Notes under the pieces: model-generated
The model's database searches: none
Told to the model about the DNA's origin: nothing
Seen by the model: the letters and a program-made list of their open reading frames with translations, nothing else
NCBI GenBank assembly: GCA_030847615.1
Contig: JAUMIR010000014.1
Location: forward strand, 9,834,501-9,898,500
Source of the DNA: Gambelia wislizenii
Lineage: Eukaryota > Chordata > Lepidosauria > Squamata > Crotaphytidae
DNA length: 64,000 nucleotides
Direction of reading: 5' to 3'
Part shown: positions 45,023 to 54,970 of the stretch, piece by piece
Position numbering within the stretch: the first letter of the stretch is position 1
Layout: the number at the start of each line of letters is the position of its first letter
Made by a program: the position numbers and the translations under genes

Positions 45023-45277
45023 CTACACCACACTGGATCTCAGTTAATAGAGCATAGCTAGCTAATTTGAGGGGTTTGTGGGTGCTGGCTTGGTCCTTGT
45101 AGTCCAGACCACTGTATTCCCTTCATGCTCCCACCCTTGGGCCTCCCGATTTCTGTTCCCATTTTGTGCAGTAAAGTAAACCCAGCTGACAGAGGAGGAG
45201 TTTGGAACCTGAAATCCCCCTCAAACCGAGAGTCACTCTGGTTACTGACTGTGGTCTAGTTGTGGCTTTCTTCTTGC

Positions 45278-45690
45278 CCGAGCTGGGAAAAGTGACATTT
45301 CTGGACCACAACTGCCAGAATTCACCAGCCAGCCATGGAGAAGCGAGAGAGCACCATGTAGGTCAAGAGCAAATCTTGAAAAAATAGATTTTCTAGATCG
45401 CAACTGCCAGAATCCACCAGCCAGCCATGGGGAAGCAAGAAAGCACATGTAAATCAAGAGCAGAGCTTGGGAAAATAATTGTTCTGGATCACAACTGCCA
45501 GAATCCACCAGCCAGCCATAGGGAAGCAAGAAAGCACAGTGAGCTTTGCAGGCTGAGAGCTTGGAAAGGGACTTACCTAGACCACAGTTCCCAGGCTCTT
45601 CCAGCCAGCCATGGGTATCTGCTGGTTGTAGCCCAGAAGAGTCACTTTTCTCAAGCTCTGCTTTTGACCTGCAAGACACTGTGTTTTCTT
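45278..45690. repeat. Minisatellite, 91-93-bp units with an inverted unit
   Basis: The landmark CCAGCCAGCCAT begins at 45325, 45417, 45508 and 45601, giving spacings of 92, 91 and 93. Each unit contains an ACTGCCAGAATCCACC-like segment, then GGAAGCAAGAAAGCAC, then a GAGCTTGGGAAAA segment. After the fourth unit an inverted copy follows: CACTTTTCTCAAGCTCTGC and TTTTCTTGCTTCCCC. The minus strand stays open through the array, which creates a spurious long frame. Confidence 0.88.
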
Positions 45691-47192
45691 GCTTCCCCTT
45701 GCTAGAAGGGCAGCCTTCCCCCGGCCTCCCACTCCAACCCCTCCTGTTACTTGTGAAAATGCAGAAAACCTGTCCCAAATGGAGCTAACAAGTCATGAAA
45801 TGCTAAAGCGCAACCAGGTTGGTTCTCTCCCATCTTTAGGGCAAGCTTGGGATATCAATTTGCACATCCAGGGATTAGAAGGTTAGATCTTAGAAGCATT
45901 ATTACCCAGAGCCAGCTCCAATAATGTAAAAGTCTTGCGTAGAATTAATGTACAGAAATTGACAAGCCACATTCCAGTTTTTAACAGCACTTTTCTGGCC
46001 TCTCTGCTAAAATCCCATCTTCTCATTTATTTAAAAAAAGTCAGTAAAAAAAAAATCTCAAAGTTTTCATTAATCTCTCATGACAAAATTTAGAGCTGCG
46101 AAACTGCCAGTTGTTTCAGCTTTTAGGACTACATTAGCTGGCGTATTAAACAAAATGTGTCACTCTCCTGGTATCTTCTGCGAGAAGCTAAATCAATTTT
46201 CTCAGCCGTATCCACACACCACTTTATCTAAAAGCATCTGAATTATCATTTACAGCTAAGATGCTTTATTAGCAGCTGGCGTAGAAATTGCTCTGTGCGA
46301 AAAAAATGTGTGTCACATTATAGTAATTTTTAAATTGGTGTTAATCCAACATTGTAAAATGTTTTTTCCTTTAAAAAAATACTTCTTTTTTCATAATAAG
46401 CATTTTGGCTTAATGAGATGTTAACCCCCCCCCAAAAAAACCTACTCTACAATGGCAAAGAAAAGTAAATAATATATTGTTCAAGGGTTCCAGTATATAA
46501 TTGTGAACGTATTTACTAAGTTAGATATATGTCCTGCTTTAATAAAAGAGTTAAAGTGGGTAACTTTGTCCATTCAGTATAAATCCATTGAGAGGCACCT
46601 GGCCCAGCCTGGGGATGAACTAACCCAGTAGTAGCCAAAGAGCCAAACTGTGCAGCAGAACAGGCACAAAACAGAGGCCAGCTAGCAGCCATTTCACTGC
46701 TCTGACCCTCTTTGACACACAAAAAGACTTACAGGCAGCAAGGTTCATCCAAAGATATCTGGAGGTCTTTATCTTCAGTTTTAGTATAAACAAACACAGT
46801 ATATACACAGCAAACCTCATTAACAAACTCAGCAGAAATTTCACCAACATCCACCAACACTCCTTTTTCTGCACAACACTAACCCACACACAGTGCATCT
46901 TGTGGTTCAGCTATATAGGAGTGTTTGCTAGTCAGCCTTCTGCCTAGCCACAGCAGTGATCAAACCCACTTTAGTTCTACTTGTCTGTGGTCTGTTGCTC
47001 CAACATTTTTCCTTTTGCACTTAAAGCAATATTACCCTGACAAACTTTTCTTGAGTTAAAGCCAAAATTTGGGGAGCACCTTTTATCATCTCCTCTTTGA
47101 GGAGGGAATTCAAAAGCGAGAAATACCTACATATTTTGATAGGATGGAAAAGAGTATATGCCTATTACATTTGGGTGCAGTGCAGCCTCTTG
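45691..47192 (+). other. Intron stretch, unique AT-rich sequence
   Basis: The segment 45950-46420 is repeat-free, AT-rich and contains TTTATTAGCAGCTGGCGTAG and similar low-redundancy sequence, a plausible conserved noncoding element. No exon is seen. Confidence 0.4.
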
Positions 47193-47432
47193 TAGTTGTG
47201 TATCTTCAAGTTGTTTCCGATTTGCAGTGACCCTAAGGCAAACCTGTCACGGGATTTTCATGGCAAGATTTGTTTCAAGGGGGCTTGTCTTTGCCTTCCT
47301 CTGCAGCAGAGAGAGTGTGGCTTGCCCAAGGACACCCAGTGGGTTTCCATGGTTGAACAGGGATTTGAACTAAGGTCTTCCAGAGTCCTTATCCAACAAT
47401 CAAAGCAATACACCCATGCTGATCTCTACAGT
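47193..47432 (-). mobile_element. tRNA-derived SINE, near full length
   Basis: TTCAAGTTGTTTCCGATTTG, GGCAAGATTTGTTTCAAGGG, CCTTCCTCTGCAGCAGAGAG and GGTTGAACAGGGATTTGAAC. Confidence 0.85.
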
Positions 47433-47444
47433 GCAACCCCTGTG

Positions 47445-47690
47445 TGTGTGTATGTGCCTTCAAGCCTCCTGTTGACTTATGGTAACCCCATGAATTTTTC
47501 ATAGGGTTTTCTTAGGCAAGAAATACTCAGAGGTGGTTTTGACAGTTCCTTCCTCTGAAATACAGCCTACAGCACCTGGTATTTGTTGGCCGTCTCCCAT
47601 CCAAGTACTACCCAGGGCTGACCCAGCTTAGCTTCCAACATTAGACAGGATCTGGTGCATTTAGGGTATTGGGCTAATGTGCAACCCCTA
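47445..47690 (-). mobile_element. 5S-rRNA-derived SINE, best copy
   Basis: The tail (TGTGTGTGTATGTGCCTTCA) and body (TTGACTTATGGTAACCCCAT, ATAGGGTTTTCTTAGGCAAG) are followed by the reversed 5S head: CTACAGCACCTGGTATTTG, GTCTCCCATCCAAGTACTAC and CCAGCTTAGCTTCCAACATT. These match the reverse complement of the 5S internal promoter (box A, intermediate element, box C) and the 5S 3' end. Confidence 0.88.
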
Positions 47691-47742
47691 CTATATTACT
47701 GGTGGGGGGGTAGAAAGAATTCCTACATTGTGTTCAGTGATA

Positions 47743-47957
47743 CAGTATAACCCGTATATTTTCAGGGGACACATTCCTGGACTTACCATGGAAATGTGAA
47801 GCCATGGATAATAGAAAACCTATTGAAATGAACAACTTCTGGTCCAACTTCCAGCAGAAGTATATCATAGAATTGTGCTAGGGGGCCTAGAAAATGCCTA
47901 GAGAGGACATACTTTTGCAGACACGGATACTGGTCCTGCCGATACGGTCAGCCATAC
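47743..47957 (+). mobile_element. MITE family B copy
   Basis: TA then CAGTATAACCCGTATATTTT at the left. The interior has CATAGAATTGTGCTAGGGGG and AATGCCTAGAGAGGACATAC. The right terminus is eroded (ATACGGTCAG), so the end coordinate is approximate. Confidence 0.65.
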
Positions 47958-48154
47958 TGTCCTTAAATCCTACTGTTGGAGTTTGGATGCAACAGAGTGA
48001 ACTTTGGGCTCATCCTGATGCCGTATCTGCATTTTATTCAGCATCTTTTTGGTACCCAAAGCACAACCACTCATCCCCTTTCTCATCCCTTTACTTTGCA
48101 ATCGTGTCAAAACTAGATATATACGTGTGTTTTGGTCTTCCCTTTTTGGTGTAG

Positions 48155-48295
48155 GCTCAAGAGGAGAGGAGATCGCCGAGGAGGACCCACAGATCGACAT
48201 TGCTACGGTTCAGGACATGCTAAGCAGCCACCATTACAAGTCCTTCAAAGTCAGCATGATCCACAGGCTCCGCTTCACCACGGACGTTCAGTTAG
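48155..48295 (+). CDS. MAPKAP1: MAPKAP1 exon C: RBD-PH linker and start of PH domain
   Basis: The acceptor TTTTTGGTGTAG ends at 48154 and the donor GTAAAT starts at 48296. The exon is 141 nt, phase 1 on both sides. With the base carried over from exon B it reads [47 protein letters not shown] and one base of a glycine. The first part is the acidic linker after the Ras-binding domain. From about [12 protein letters not shown] the sequence is the first strands of the PH domain, which binds phosphoinositides and restrains mTOR until PIP3 is made. The basic residues in MIHRLR are intact. The linker ([10 protein letters not shown]) differs markedly from remembered mammalian SIN1 while the PH part is essentially identical. 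Confidence 0.95.
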
Positions 48296-48621
48296 GTAAA
48301 TTGGTCAGCGTGCTCAACACAAGCAAAAAGAAGCACCCACCCTTTGCCGCTACCGTTGCTTTGGCTGTCTTAGAAATTAAACCACACATATGGTATGCCG
48401 GGTCACAGGACAGATTCCATGGGGATGTTTAGGACTGCATCTCCCAGCAGCTCCAGTCAGTATAGTATTGTGGGAGTTGTAGTCCAGAACAAGTAGACTG
48501 TACCAGATTTCCCCCACTGAAATTAGGTATATTATACATATCCAAGCCAGACAACACAAGGAGCACTAAACTGGTAGGCCTTGGTCTTGTTGAAGGAAAG
48601 TGCATCCACTGCTTTTTTGTA
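48296..48621 (+). other. Intron start after exon C
   Basis: Begins with donor GTAAAT. A palindromic hAT-like piece lies at 48428-48492 (GACTGCATCTCCCAGCAGC against GTGGGAGTTGTAGTCCAGAA). Nothing else is recognised. Confidence 0.5.
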
Positions 48622-48843
48622 CACTGGGCCCTTAGTATCCACTGGGGTTTGGTTCCAGGACCCCCATGAACACCAAAATCCACAGATGCTCAAGACCTAT
48701 TGTATACAATGGCATAGTAAAATAGTGTCCCCTATATAAAATGGCAAAATCAAAGTTTGCTTTTTGGACTTTTTTTTACTATTTTCAAGCCATGGATAGT
48801 TGAATCCATGGATACAGAATCTGTGGATACAGAGGGCTAACTG
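48622..48843 (+). mobile_element. Tigger-like MITE, diverged ends
   Basis: TA then CACTGGGCCCTTAGTATCCA at the left; ATACAGAGGGCTAACTG then TA at the right. The interior AATGGCATAGTAAAATAGTG marks the family. Confidence 0.8.
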
Positions 48844-48896
48844 TACCATATGTTAGCTTGAGGCAGTGGAATGGGGGAGGGTAGGTAGAAAAATGT

Positions 48897-49125
48897 GTGT
48901 ATTGCGTATGTGCCTTCAAGTCGCCTGTCAGCTTAGGGCGGCCCAATGATTTTCATAGGGTTTTCTTAGGGAAGGAGTACTCCAGGATGGTTTGGCCAGT
49001 TCCTTTCTCTGAAATGGAGCCCACAGCACCGGGTATTCATTGGCAGTCTCCCATCCAAGCACTACCCAATAGTGACCCTGCTTAGCTTCCAAGATCAAAC
49101 AGGATCTGGTGTCTTTAGGGTAGTT
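48897..49125 (-). mobile_element. 5S-rRNA-derived SINE
   Basis: GTGCCTTCAAGTCGCCTGTC and TTTTCATAGGGTTTTCTTAG are followed by the reversed 5S head CAGTCTCCCATCCAAGCACT, ACCCTGCTTAGCTTCCAAGA and TCAAACAGGATCTGGTG. Confidence 0.85.
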
Positions 49126-49260
49126 GCTGCCTTTAAATTGCCTATTGACCTGTGGTGACCCCATGAATTTCATAGGCTTTTCTTAGGCAAGGAATACTCA
49201 GAGGTGGTTTTGCCTGTTCCTTCCTCTGCAATATAGTCTGTACTGAGCAGAATTTTTTGA
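49126..49260 (-). mobile_element. 5S SINE body without the 5S head
   Basis: TAAATTGCCTATTGACCTGT, TTTCATAGGCTTTTCTTAGG and GGAATACTCAGAGGTGGTTT repeat the body of the adjacent copy directly after it. The 5S part is absent, so this is a 5'-truncated copy in tandem. Confidence 0.8.
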
Positions 49261-50044
49261 CAGTCCTAGTTTCAAGACAAAATTTCATTTCAAGAGGGCT
49301 CTTGAAAAACACCGTGGAAAAACTAGAAGGGTTCAGATTGACATTCAATCTGGATTACATGCCACATTTAATCCAGTTGCCCAAACGCCAACTGCTGTTG
49401 AACCCAGCAAAGTTTTATTGTTTTTAAGCACAGAGTACAATAGATAGCCCTTGTGAAGCCCTTACTCAAGCTTAACCATCACTCTTTTGGTTCACGAGTA
49501 TGCGCCTTCAAGAGCTAGGCAAGATATTTATTTCCCAGAAAGTTAACATCCACTTGGAGGCTCTCTTTCTTTCTTTTTTTTTTCCCTCTCCCTCATCCTC
49601 TTTTAGTTTTTGTGTTTGTTTTTTATTGCTCTGTCTTGTTAAGGGAGGATTTATAAGCTGGCGCTGATGGAGGGCAGCGTTCTGTGTGTGTTTGCCGCTC
49701 TTGAGCAAACTATCTGGGGGTGATAGTTTCCTTCCAGGGAAGTTTGACTCACTTGTATCTGGAAGCTGTCAGAAATAAGAGCTTGAAAAGGTCGTGACAG
49801 ATCACTAAAGATAAATGGGGAAAGCGGAGAGCCTGCTCCAAGGAAACAAATGGCTTTGGCTCTTTTCAGAGTGAAGGGACAAACCTTGCCAGGTTGGGTC
49901 ATGGAGGGGCCATCCCTGGTTTGATCTCTCCCCATTACCACCCTCACAAAATCTTTGAACCTCCCTGCATGTTAGCTTTGAAATCCTTGCTTAAGGTGAA
50001 ATAAAGCTGTTGTAAGTCTGTTTTGACCTTCTCGTTTATATCCT
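49261..50044 (+). other. Intron stretch, nothing recognised
   Basis: Contains a T/C-rich run at 49562-49586. Otherwise unique-looking with no exon. Confidence 0.4.
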
Positions 50045-50128
50045 GAAATGTGTTCAGAAGGGAGCAACCAAGATGCTAAAGGGCCTGGAAACCAAGTTCT
50101 TTGAGGAATGGTTGAGGGAGCTGGGTAT

Positions 50129-50700
50129 CATAAAATCATAGAGCTGAAAGAGATCACCAGGACCATCCAGTCCAACCCCCTACCATACAAGAATACACAA
50201 TCAAAGCATTCCTGACAGATGGCCATCCAGCCTCTGTTTAAAAACCTCCAAAGAAGGAGACTCCACCATACTCCCAGGCAGTGCATTCCACTGCCGAACA
50301 GCTCTTACTGTGAGGAAGTTATTCCTAATATTTAGGTGGAATCTCTTTTCCTGTAGTTTGAGCCCATTGCTACGTGTCCTAGTCTCTGGAGCCGCAGAAA
50401 ACAAGCTTGCTCCATCCTCAGTATGATATCCCTTCAAATATTTAAACATGGCTATCACGTCCCCTCTTAACCTACTCTTCCCCAGGCTAAACATGCCCAG
50501 CTCCCTAAGATGCTCCTCATACAACATGGCTTCCAGGCCTTCCACCATTTTGGTCACCCTCCTCTGGACATGTTCCAGCTTATCCATATCCTTCTGGAGT
50601 TGTTGTGCCCAGAACTGGACACATTATTCCAGGTGAGGGTGTGACCAAAGCAGAATAGAGTGGCACTATTACTTCCCTTGTAGTGTCTGAGGGTGAGATT
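50129..50700 (-). mobile_element. CR1 LINE, first inserted copy
   Basis: Starts CATAAAATCATAGAGCTGAA on + and extends to CACTATTACTTCCCTTGTAG. The minus-strand frame is open for 128 codons and contains [40 protein letters not shown] and ESPSLEVFKQRLDGHLSG, so it is one of the best-preserved CR1 C-termini in the window. Confidence 0.93.
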
Positions 50701-50702
50701 GA

Positions 50703-51309
50703 GAATCATAGAATAATAGAATTGCAGAGTTGGAAGAGACCACGAGGGCCATCCAGTCCAATCCACCTGCCACGCAGGAAATCTTGATCAAAGCATCCCC
50801 AACAGATGGCAATCCAGCCTCTGTTTAAAGACCTCCAAGGAAGGAGACCTCACCACGCTCCGAGGGAGTGTGTTCCACTGCCGAACAGCTCTTACTGTCA
50901 AAAAGTTCCTCCTCATGTTGAGGTAGAATCTCTGTTCCTGGAGCTTGCATCCATTGCTCCGTGTTCCAGTCTCTGGAGCAGCAGAAAACAAGCCTACTCC
51001 ATCCTCAGCGTGACATCCCCTCAAATACTTAAACAGGGCTATCATATCGCCTCTTAACCGTCTTTTTCCAGGCTAAACATACCCAGCTCCCTAAGTCTCT
51101 CCTCATAAGGCACCGTTTCCAGACCTTTCACCATTTTAGTTGCCCTTCTCTGGACACGCTCCAATTTGTAAATATCCTTTTTTAATTGTGGTGCCCAGAA
51201 CTGGACACAGTATTCTAAGTGAGGTCTGACCAAGGCAGAATAGAGCGGCACTATTACTTCCCTTGATCTAGACACTATACTTCTATTGATACAGCCCAAA
51301 ATCGCATTC
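50703..51309 (-). mobile_element. CR1 LINE, second inserted copy
   Basis: Starts AATCATAGAATAATAGAATT on + and extends to CAAAATCGCATTCCTAAGAA. The minus frames encode [20 protein letters not shown] and [16 protein letters not shown], then after a break MIALFKYLRGCHAEDGVGLF. It lies head-to-tail with the preceding copy. Confidence 0.92.
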
Positions 51310-51456
51310 CTAAGAAGTTATATGATAGCCATCTTGAAAGGGTTGTCACATTGTAGAGGGAGCAAATGTGGTTTCTGCTGCTTCAGAGGATAGAACCCTT
51401 ACCTCCAAGGATTCAAATTATAGGAAAGGACATTTTGCTTAAATCTCAGGAAGAAC

Positions 51457-51884
51457 TGTCATGTACTGGCTTCTTCAGACTTAGTGGCCAGCAGTTTCAG
51501 GGTTAAAAACAGAAAACTTTATTGACACAGTAATCTGAAGAGCTAACCCTACAGGTGCAATGCTCAGAATGAAACCTGACTAACAAGCAGTAAACTAAAA
51601 GAATTCTACAATCTACAGAATCTGGCAGGCTATACAGTCATTGGCTATCCATCACCCCCCGGCTCAATTCCCACTTGACCCAGGCTCAATCTACTTTTCC
51701 CATAGCTGAGGCCAGGTGCTGGCTTTATCAAACTATTACAGATGTAGAGCACATACTCCCTTTTCCCAGTTAGACTACATACTCATTAGCAAGTATAAAA
51801 GAATGCAAACACAGTTAGCCACAAAGTGAAATGACAGAACTGAACTTGGGAGGAAAAGGTTATGTCTGAGACAGATCCTGACCA
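51457..51884 (-). mobile_element. Solo LTR, 428 bp
   Basis: The segment begins TGTCATGTACTGG and ends CTGACCA, giving TG...CA ends, and is flanked by GAAC at 51453-51456 and 51885-51888, a 4-bp duplication. On the minus strand AATAAA lies about 70 bases before the 3' end, which sets the orientation. No internal retroviral region is present. It interrupts the old CR1 copy precisely. Confidence 0.78.
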
Positions 51885-52060
51885 GAACATTCTCATGGAA
51901 AGAGTGGAGTAGGCTGCCCCAAGAGGTGGTGGATTCTCCTTTGTTGGAAATTTTTAGAAAGAAGTTGAATGGCCATCTGTCAGAATGCTTTAGCTGTGGG
52001 TCCTGGACTGGACTAGATGACCCTTGGGATTCCTTCTGCTCAACAGTTCTCTGATTAATA

Positions 52061-52584
52061 TTGTTTGTAAAGCTGTGTGCATGCACTCTGCAGTCCACAT
52101 AGTAGAAGCAGCAGTATTAACAGCACAGGTCCCTGCCCCAGGGAGCACATCAACTCATTTTAGACAGTAGGAAAGACAGTTGCAGGAATGAGAGAGGTAG
52201 ACAGGAACACAGAATGAATGGAATGGAAACAAATCCAGTTAAACATTCCTAGGACTTAGATTCACTTGAAGAGGATTATTGAAGGGCTGAGAAAGGTAGG
52301 TTTTCAAGAGGGAGGTGGAGGTGGAGATGGGAGCAGTGTGACATCCCTGTTCTGGAAGAAGGGAATACAGGCCACAAGAGAAGCAGAAGAGAATGAGTGG
52401 AGTGGCCTTTAAAGGAGTAGGAGAGATTAAGGCTGAAGTCCTCTGTACTAGTGGTTCATTATACAAATGGATAATTCCAAAACAAATCGAATTAGCAATA
52501 ACAATTAAAATACAAAGATGCAAAATAAGAGGATGGGAAAATACAGAAAAGCTGGTAGGAAGTCATTTTGATTGAATGTGAAGT
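52061..52584 (+). other. Intron stretch, nothing recognised
   Basis: Unique-looking, purine-rich at 52290-52400. No exon. Confidence 0.4.
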
Positions 52585-52696
52585 GAGATCTGTCGGGGAT
52601 GCTTTGATCATGATTTCCTGCATGGCAGGGGGTTGGACTGGATGGCCCTCGTTGTCTCTTCCAACTCTGCAATTCTATTATTCTATGATTCTATGA
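52585..52696 (+). mobile_element. CR1 LINE 3' end
   Basis: GTGAGATCTGTCGGGGATGC through CAATTCTATTATTCTATGAT with three octamer repeats. Confidence 0.9.
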
Positions 52697-53164
52697 GATA
52701 GGGATATGAAAGTGAGTTAGTTAGTTTAAAGCAACTATGTTACATTATGCTTGATTGTATAGTTAGTATAATTTTTGAATATGTCAATATTTAGTAACTA
52801 TGTAGATACGATCGGTGTTAGATGAAATGAATGGAATGTAAGGATGATATATTGTTCGTATGTTTTAATCATCATCATCATCAACTGTAGGTATAATAAT
52901 TTTTAGGCAGGGGTTCCCTGAGTCCTGCAAATTGTTTCAAGGGGTAACCACCAGGGTAAAAAGGTTGAATAAGGCTGCTTTAGGCTGTGGCAGAGAGGTG
53001 TGCAGAGACCAGGTATCATAGCTGGCTCTAGATTGCTGTTATTGGAGCTGCTTTTTGGAGCAGGAGGAACCCTCCTGAGTGGCATGGAGAGTGGCAAATT
53101 TGCCTTTCTCAATTGCTCTGCCACCTCTGCTGAATGCTTCAATAAGCCCCACTGAACTCACGGA
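52697..53164 (+). other. Intron stretch with a hAT-like piece
   Basis: A (CAT)n run sits at 52870-52882. GGCAGGGGTTCCCTGAGTCC at 52909 matches the hAT-like MITE at 19643 in reverse. Nothing else is recognised. Confidence 0.45.
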
Positions 53165-53600
53165 GAGCTTTATCACACTACACTGTTTGTATCACTGTTA
53201 TTTCCCTTTAACTGCTATGGCAGCTTCCTGTGGAATCCTGGAGTTTATAGTTTAGTGAAGGGCGCTCTGGCTAAGAATGCTAAATGCCCCTCCCTAAACT
53301 GCAAATCCCAGGATTCCACAGGAGGCAGGCAGAGAAGTTAAAGTGGAATAATAGTGCTATAACAGTGTACAGTTGTCCTTCCGTATCCACGGATTTAAGT
53401 ATTCACGGCTTGAAAATATTCTTTTAAAAAAATAATAATCCAAAAAGCCAACCTTGATTTTGCCATCTTATATAAGGGGCACCATTTTGCTCTGCCATTG
53501 CATATAATGGGACTTGAGTATTCACAGGTTTTGGTATCCACGAGCAGTCCTGGAACCAAACCCCAGCAAATATGAAGGGACAACTGTAGTGTGATAAGGC
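53165..53600. mobile_element. MITE family D split by a Tigger-like MITE
   Basis: Left end AGCTTTATCACACTACACTG; right end AGTGTGATAAGGC, resuming after the insertion. Removing 53370-53588 (element plus one TA) rejoins ATAACAGTGTA with GTGTGATAAGG, which is the complement of the left terminus. Confidence 0.85.
53370..53586 (-). mobile_element. Tigger-like MITE inside MITE D
   Basis: CAGTTGTCCTTCCGTATCCA at the left and GAAGGGACAACTG at the right, TA at 53368-53369 and 53587-53588. The host element shows one TA at the site before insertion. Confidence 0.9.
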
Positions 53601-54039
53601 CTTGATACTTAACTGCCAGTGTTTCTACAAGGAGGATGTGCAACAAAATGTTGCAGTTTGCTCAATAGCAGGGGGTTTCTCTGGGAAGGATGCGCCTGTT
53701 CAGGAAGCTAATTGGGGATTCCAGGAAGTGAACATACCCTGCTCCCCTGCGTAGTTTTCTTTCTTTCTCATTTAATATCATATGGCCCTCGGAGGTCACT
53801 AAGTGTGCCAGATCCTCATCTGGCTGTTTTGGGGGTGGGGATATTGCACATGGTTTGGTACCTCTGCACATCTTAAAGTTCACACAAACATGCTGATATT
53901 TCCCTCTGGTTTGTCAGTGGCTCCATTTCTACATTCAGCCATCTGCGTTTAGTGTAAGAGGGGGTGAGGTGATAGTGGACCGTGGAGTTTTACGTAAAGA
54001 TGGCCCTCCATAAAGACAGGCCCTTGCCCTCCTTCACAT

Positions 54040-54680
54040 GACTCTATTCTCTGTTTTGCTTTTTTCTGCACTTGGAACTCCCTCTCCAAATGCCTCTCAT
54101 CCTTCCTTCAAATCCCTCCTGGAAGCCCACCTTTTCTGTTTCCCCTCATCACCGCCCCCTAGTTCCTATGTTGTACAGAAGCCTCCCCCAAGTTGGGTCA
54201 TTCCAGATATTTAGAACTACACCTCTAGCATCATCCCTAATTATTCACCCACTGGCAGGTCTCACACGAATTGTGAGCTCATACATGTGAAGCAACCCAG
54301 GTTGATAGGAGGCTCTCCAGACTTTTATTTGGGGTATGGTGCCCATCAGGCCCAGCTAGCATTGCCTGTAGTCAGGAACTATGGTGGTTGTAGTTCAACA
54401 ACATTTGGAGGGTCCCAGGTTCCCCATCTTAACTATAAATTAAACCTATGCCTGTTCAGCTGAAACAGCCACCTATCATTTCCCTGTGCATCCCTGCCTC
54501 CTGTCCTGTTCCTCTGTCATTTCTCCTATCTCAAATTTAGGATGGTAAGCTCCTTGGGACAGGGAATAGTTTTTGTGGTAGCCTGCAAAATGGCACAAGC
54601 GTTGGTGGCAGCGGCAGCGGCGGTGATGATGTCAGGCTTAGGCAGTGAAAAACACCCCAAATTGATAAAGTAACATGTGT
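54040..54680 (+). mobile_element. L2 LINE 3' region, interrupted
   Basis: GCACTTGGAACTCCCTCTCC then TCCTTCCTTCAAATCCCTCC and GAAGCCCACCTTTTCTG is the L2 C-terminal 'WNSLP...SFK..LK.HLF' coding area. GATGGTAAGCTCCTTGGGAC near 54541 is L2 3' UTR. Between them, 54335-54425 is a palindromic hAT-like fragment (CTATGGTGGTTGTAGTTCAA). The end is approximate. Confidence 0.65.
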
Positions 54681-54970
54681 TCCAACACCGTACAATTTGG
54701 TGCAGCAAATTCCAAAAAGAGTGTGGCAGCGGTATGAGGGACCCAGGAGCACGTTGACAAAGGATGTGGTCTTGCAGATAGGCGCCCAAGCGAGCAAGTG
54801 CGAGCGATGCGGCAATAGGGCTATAATAGATGGGAGTCTACAGCAACAATTTGCAGATAAAAATAATAGGAAGTTTAAAGTGCATTTTACATGATAAAAG
54901 AAAGATGAAACGGGCTGGGAGAGTGGAGCCCGCTACACCCACAGCGGCTTCCCCCCCCCCGCTCTGCCTT

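Larger units (their letters stand above)
50045..52060 (+). mobile_element. Old CR1 copy split by three later insertions
   Basis: Three CR1 pieces in + orientation are consecutive parts of one copy: 50045-50128 (ending GGGAGCTGGGTA), about 51310-51456 (TATATGATAGCCATC through CAGGAAGAAC) and 51889-52060 (AGAGTGGAGTAGGCTGCC through CTAGATGACCCTTGGG). The gaps are filled by two minus-strand CR1 copies and a solo LTR. It is noncoding debris. Confidence 0.82.

Noticed and set aside
45242..45778. A 178-codon minus-strand frame with internal repeats
   Set aside because: Its repeats are the 91-93-bp minisatellite. Unit length varies between 91 and 93, so the frame is not kept across units and no repeat protein is implied.
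47590..47680. A genuine 5S rRNA gene
   Set aside because: Only the 3' two thirds of 5S is matched, at reduced identity, and it is fused to a SINE body and repeated at two other sites. It is a 5S-derived SINE.
50201..50587. A functional 128-codon minus-strand gene
   Set aside because: It is the C-terminal tail of a CR1 reverse transcriptase in a truncated LINE, with near-identical broken copies elsewhere in the window.
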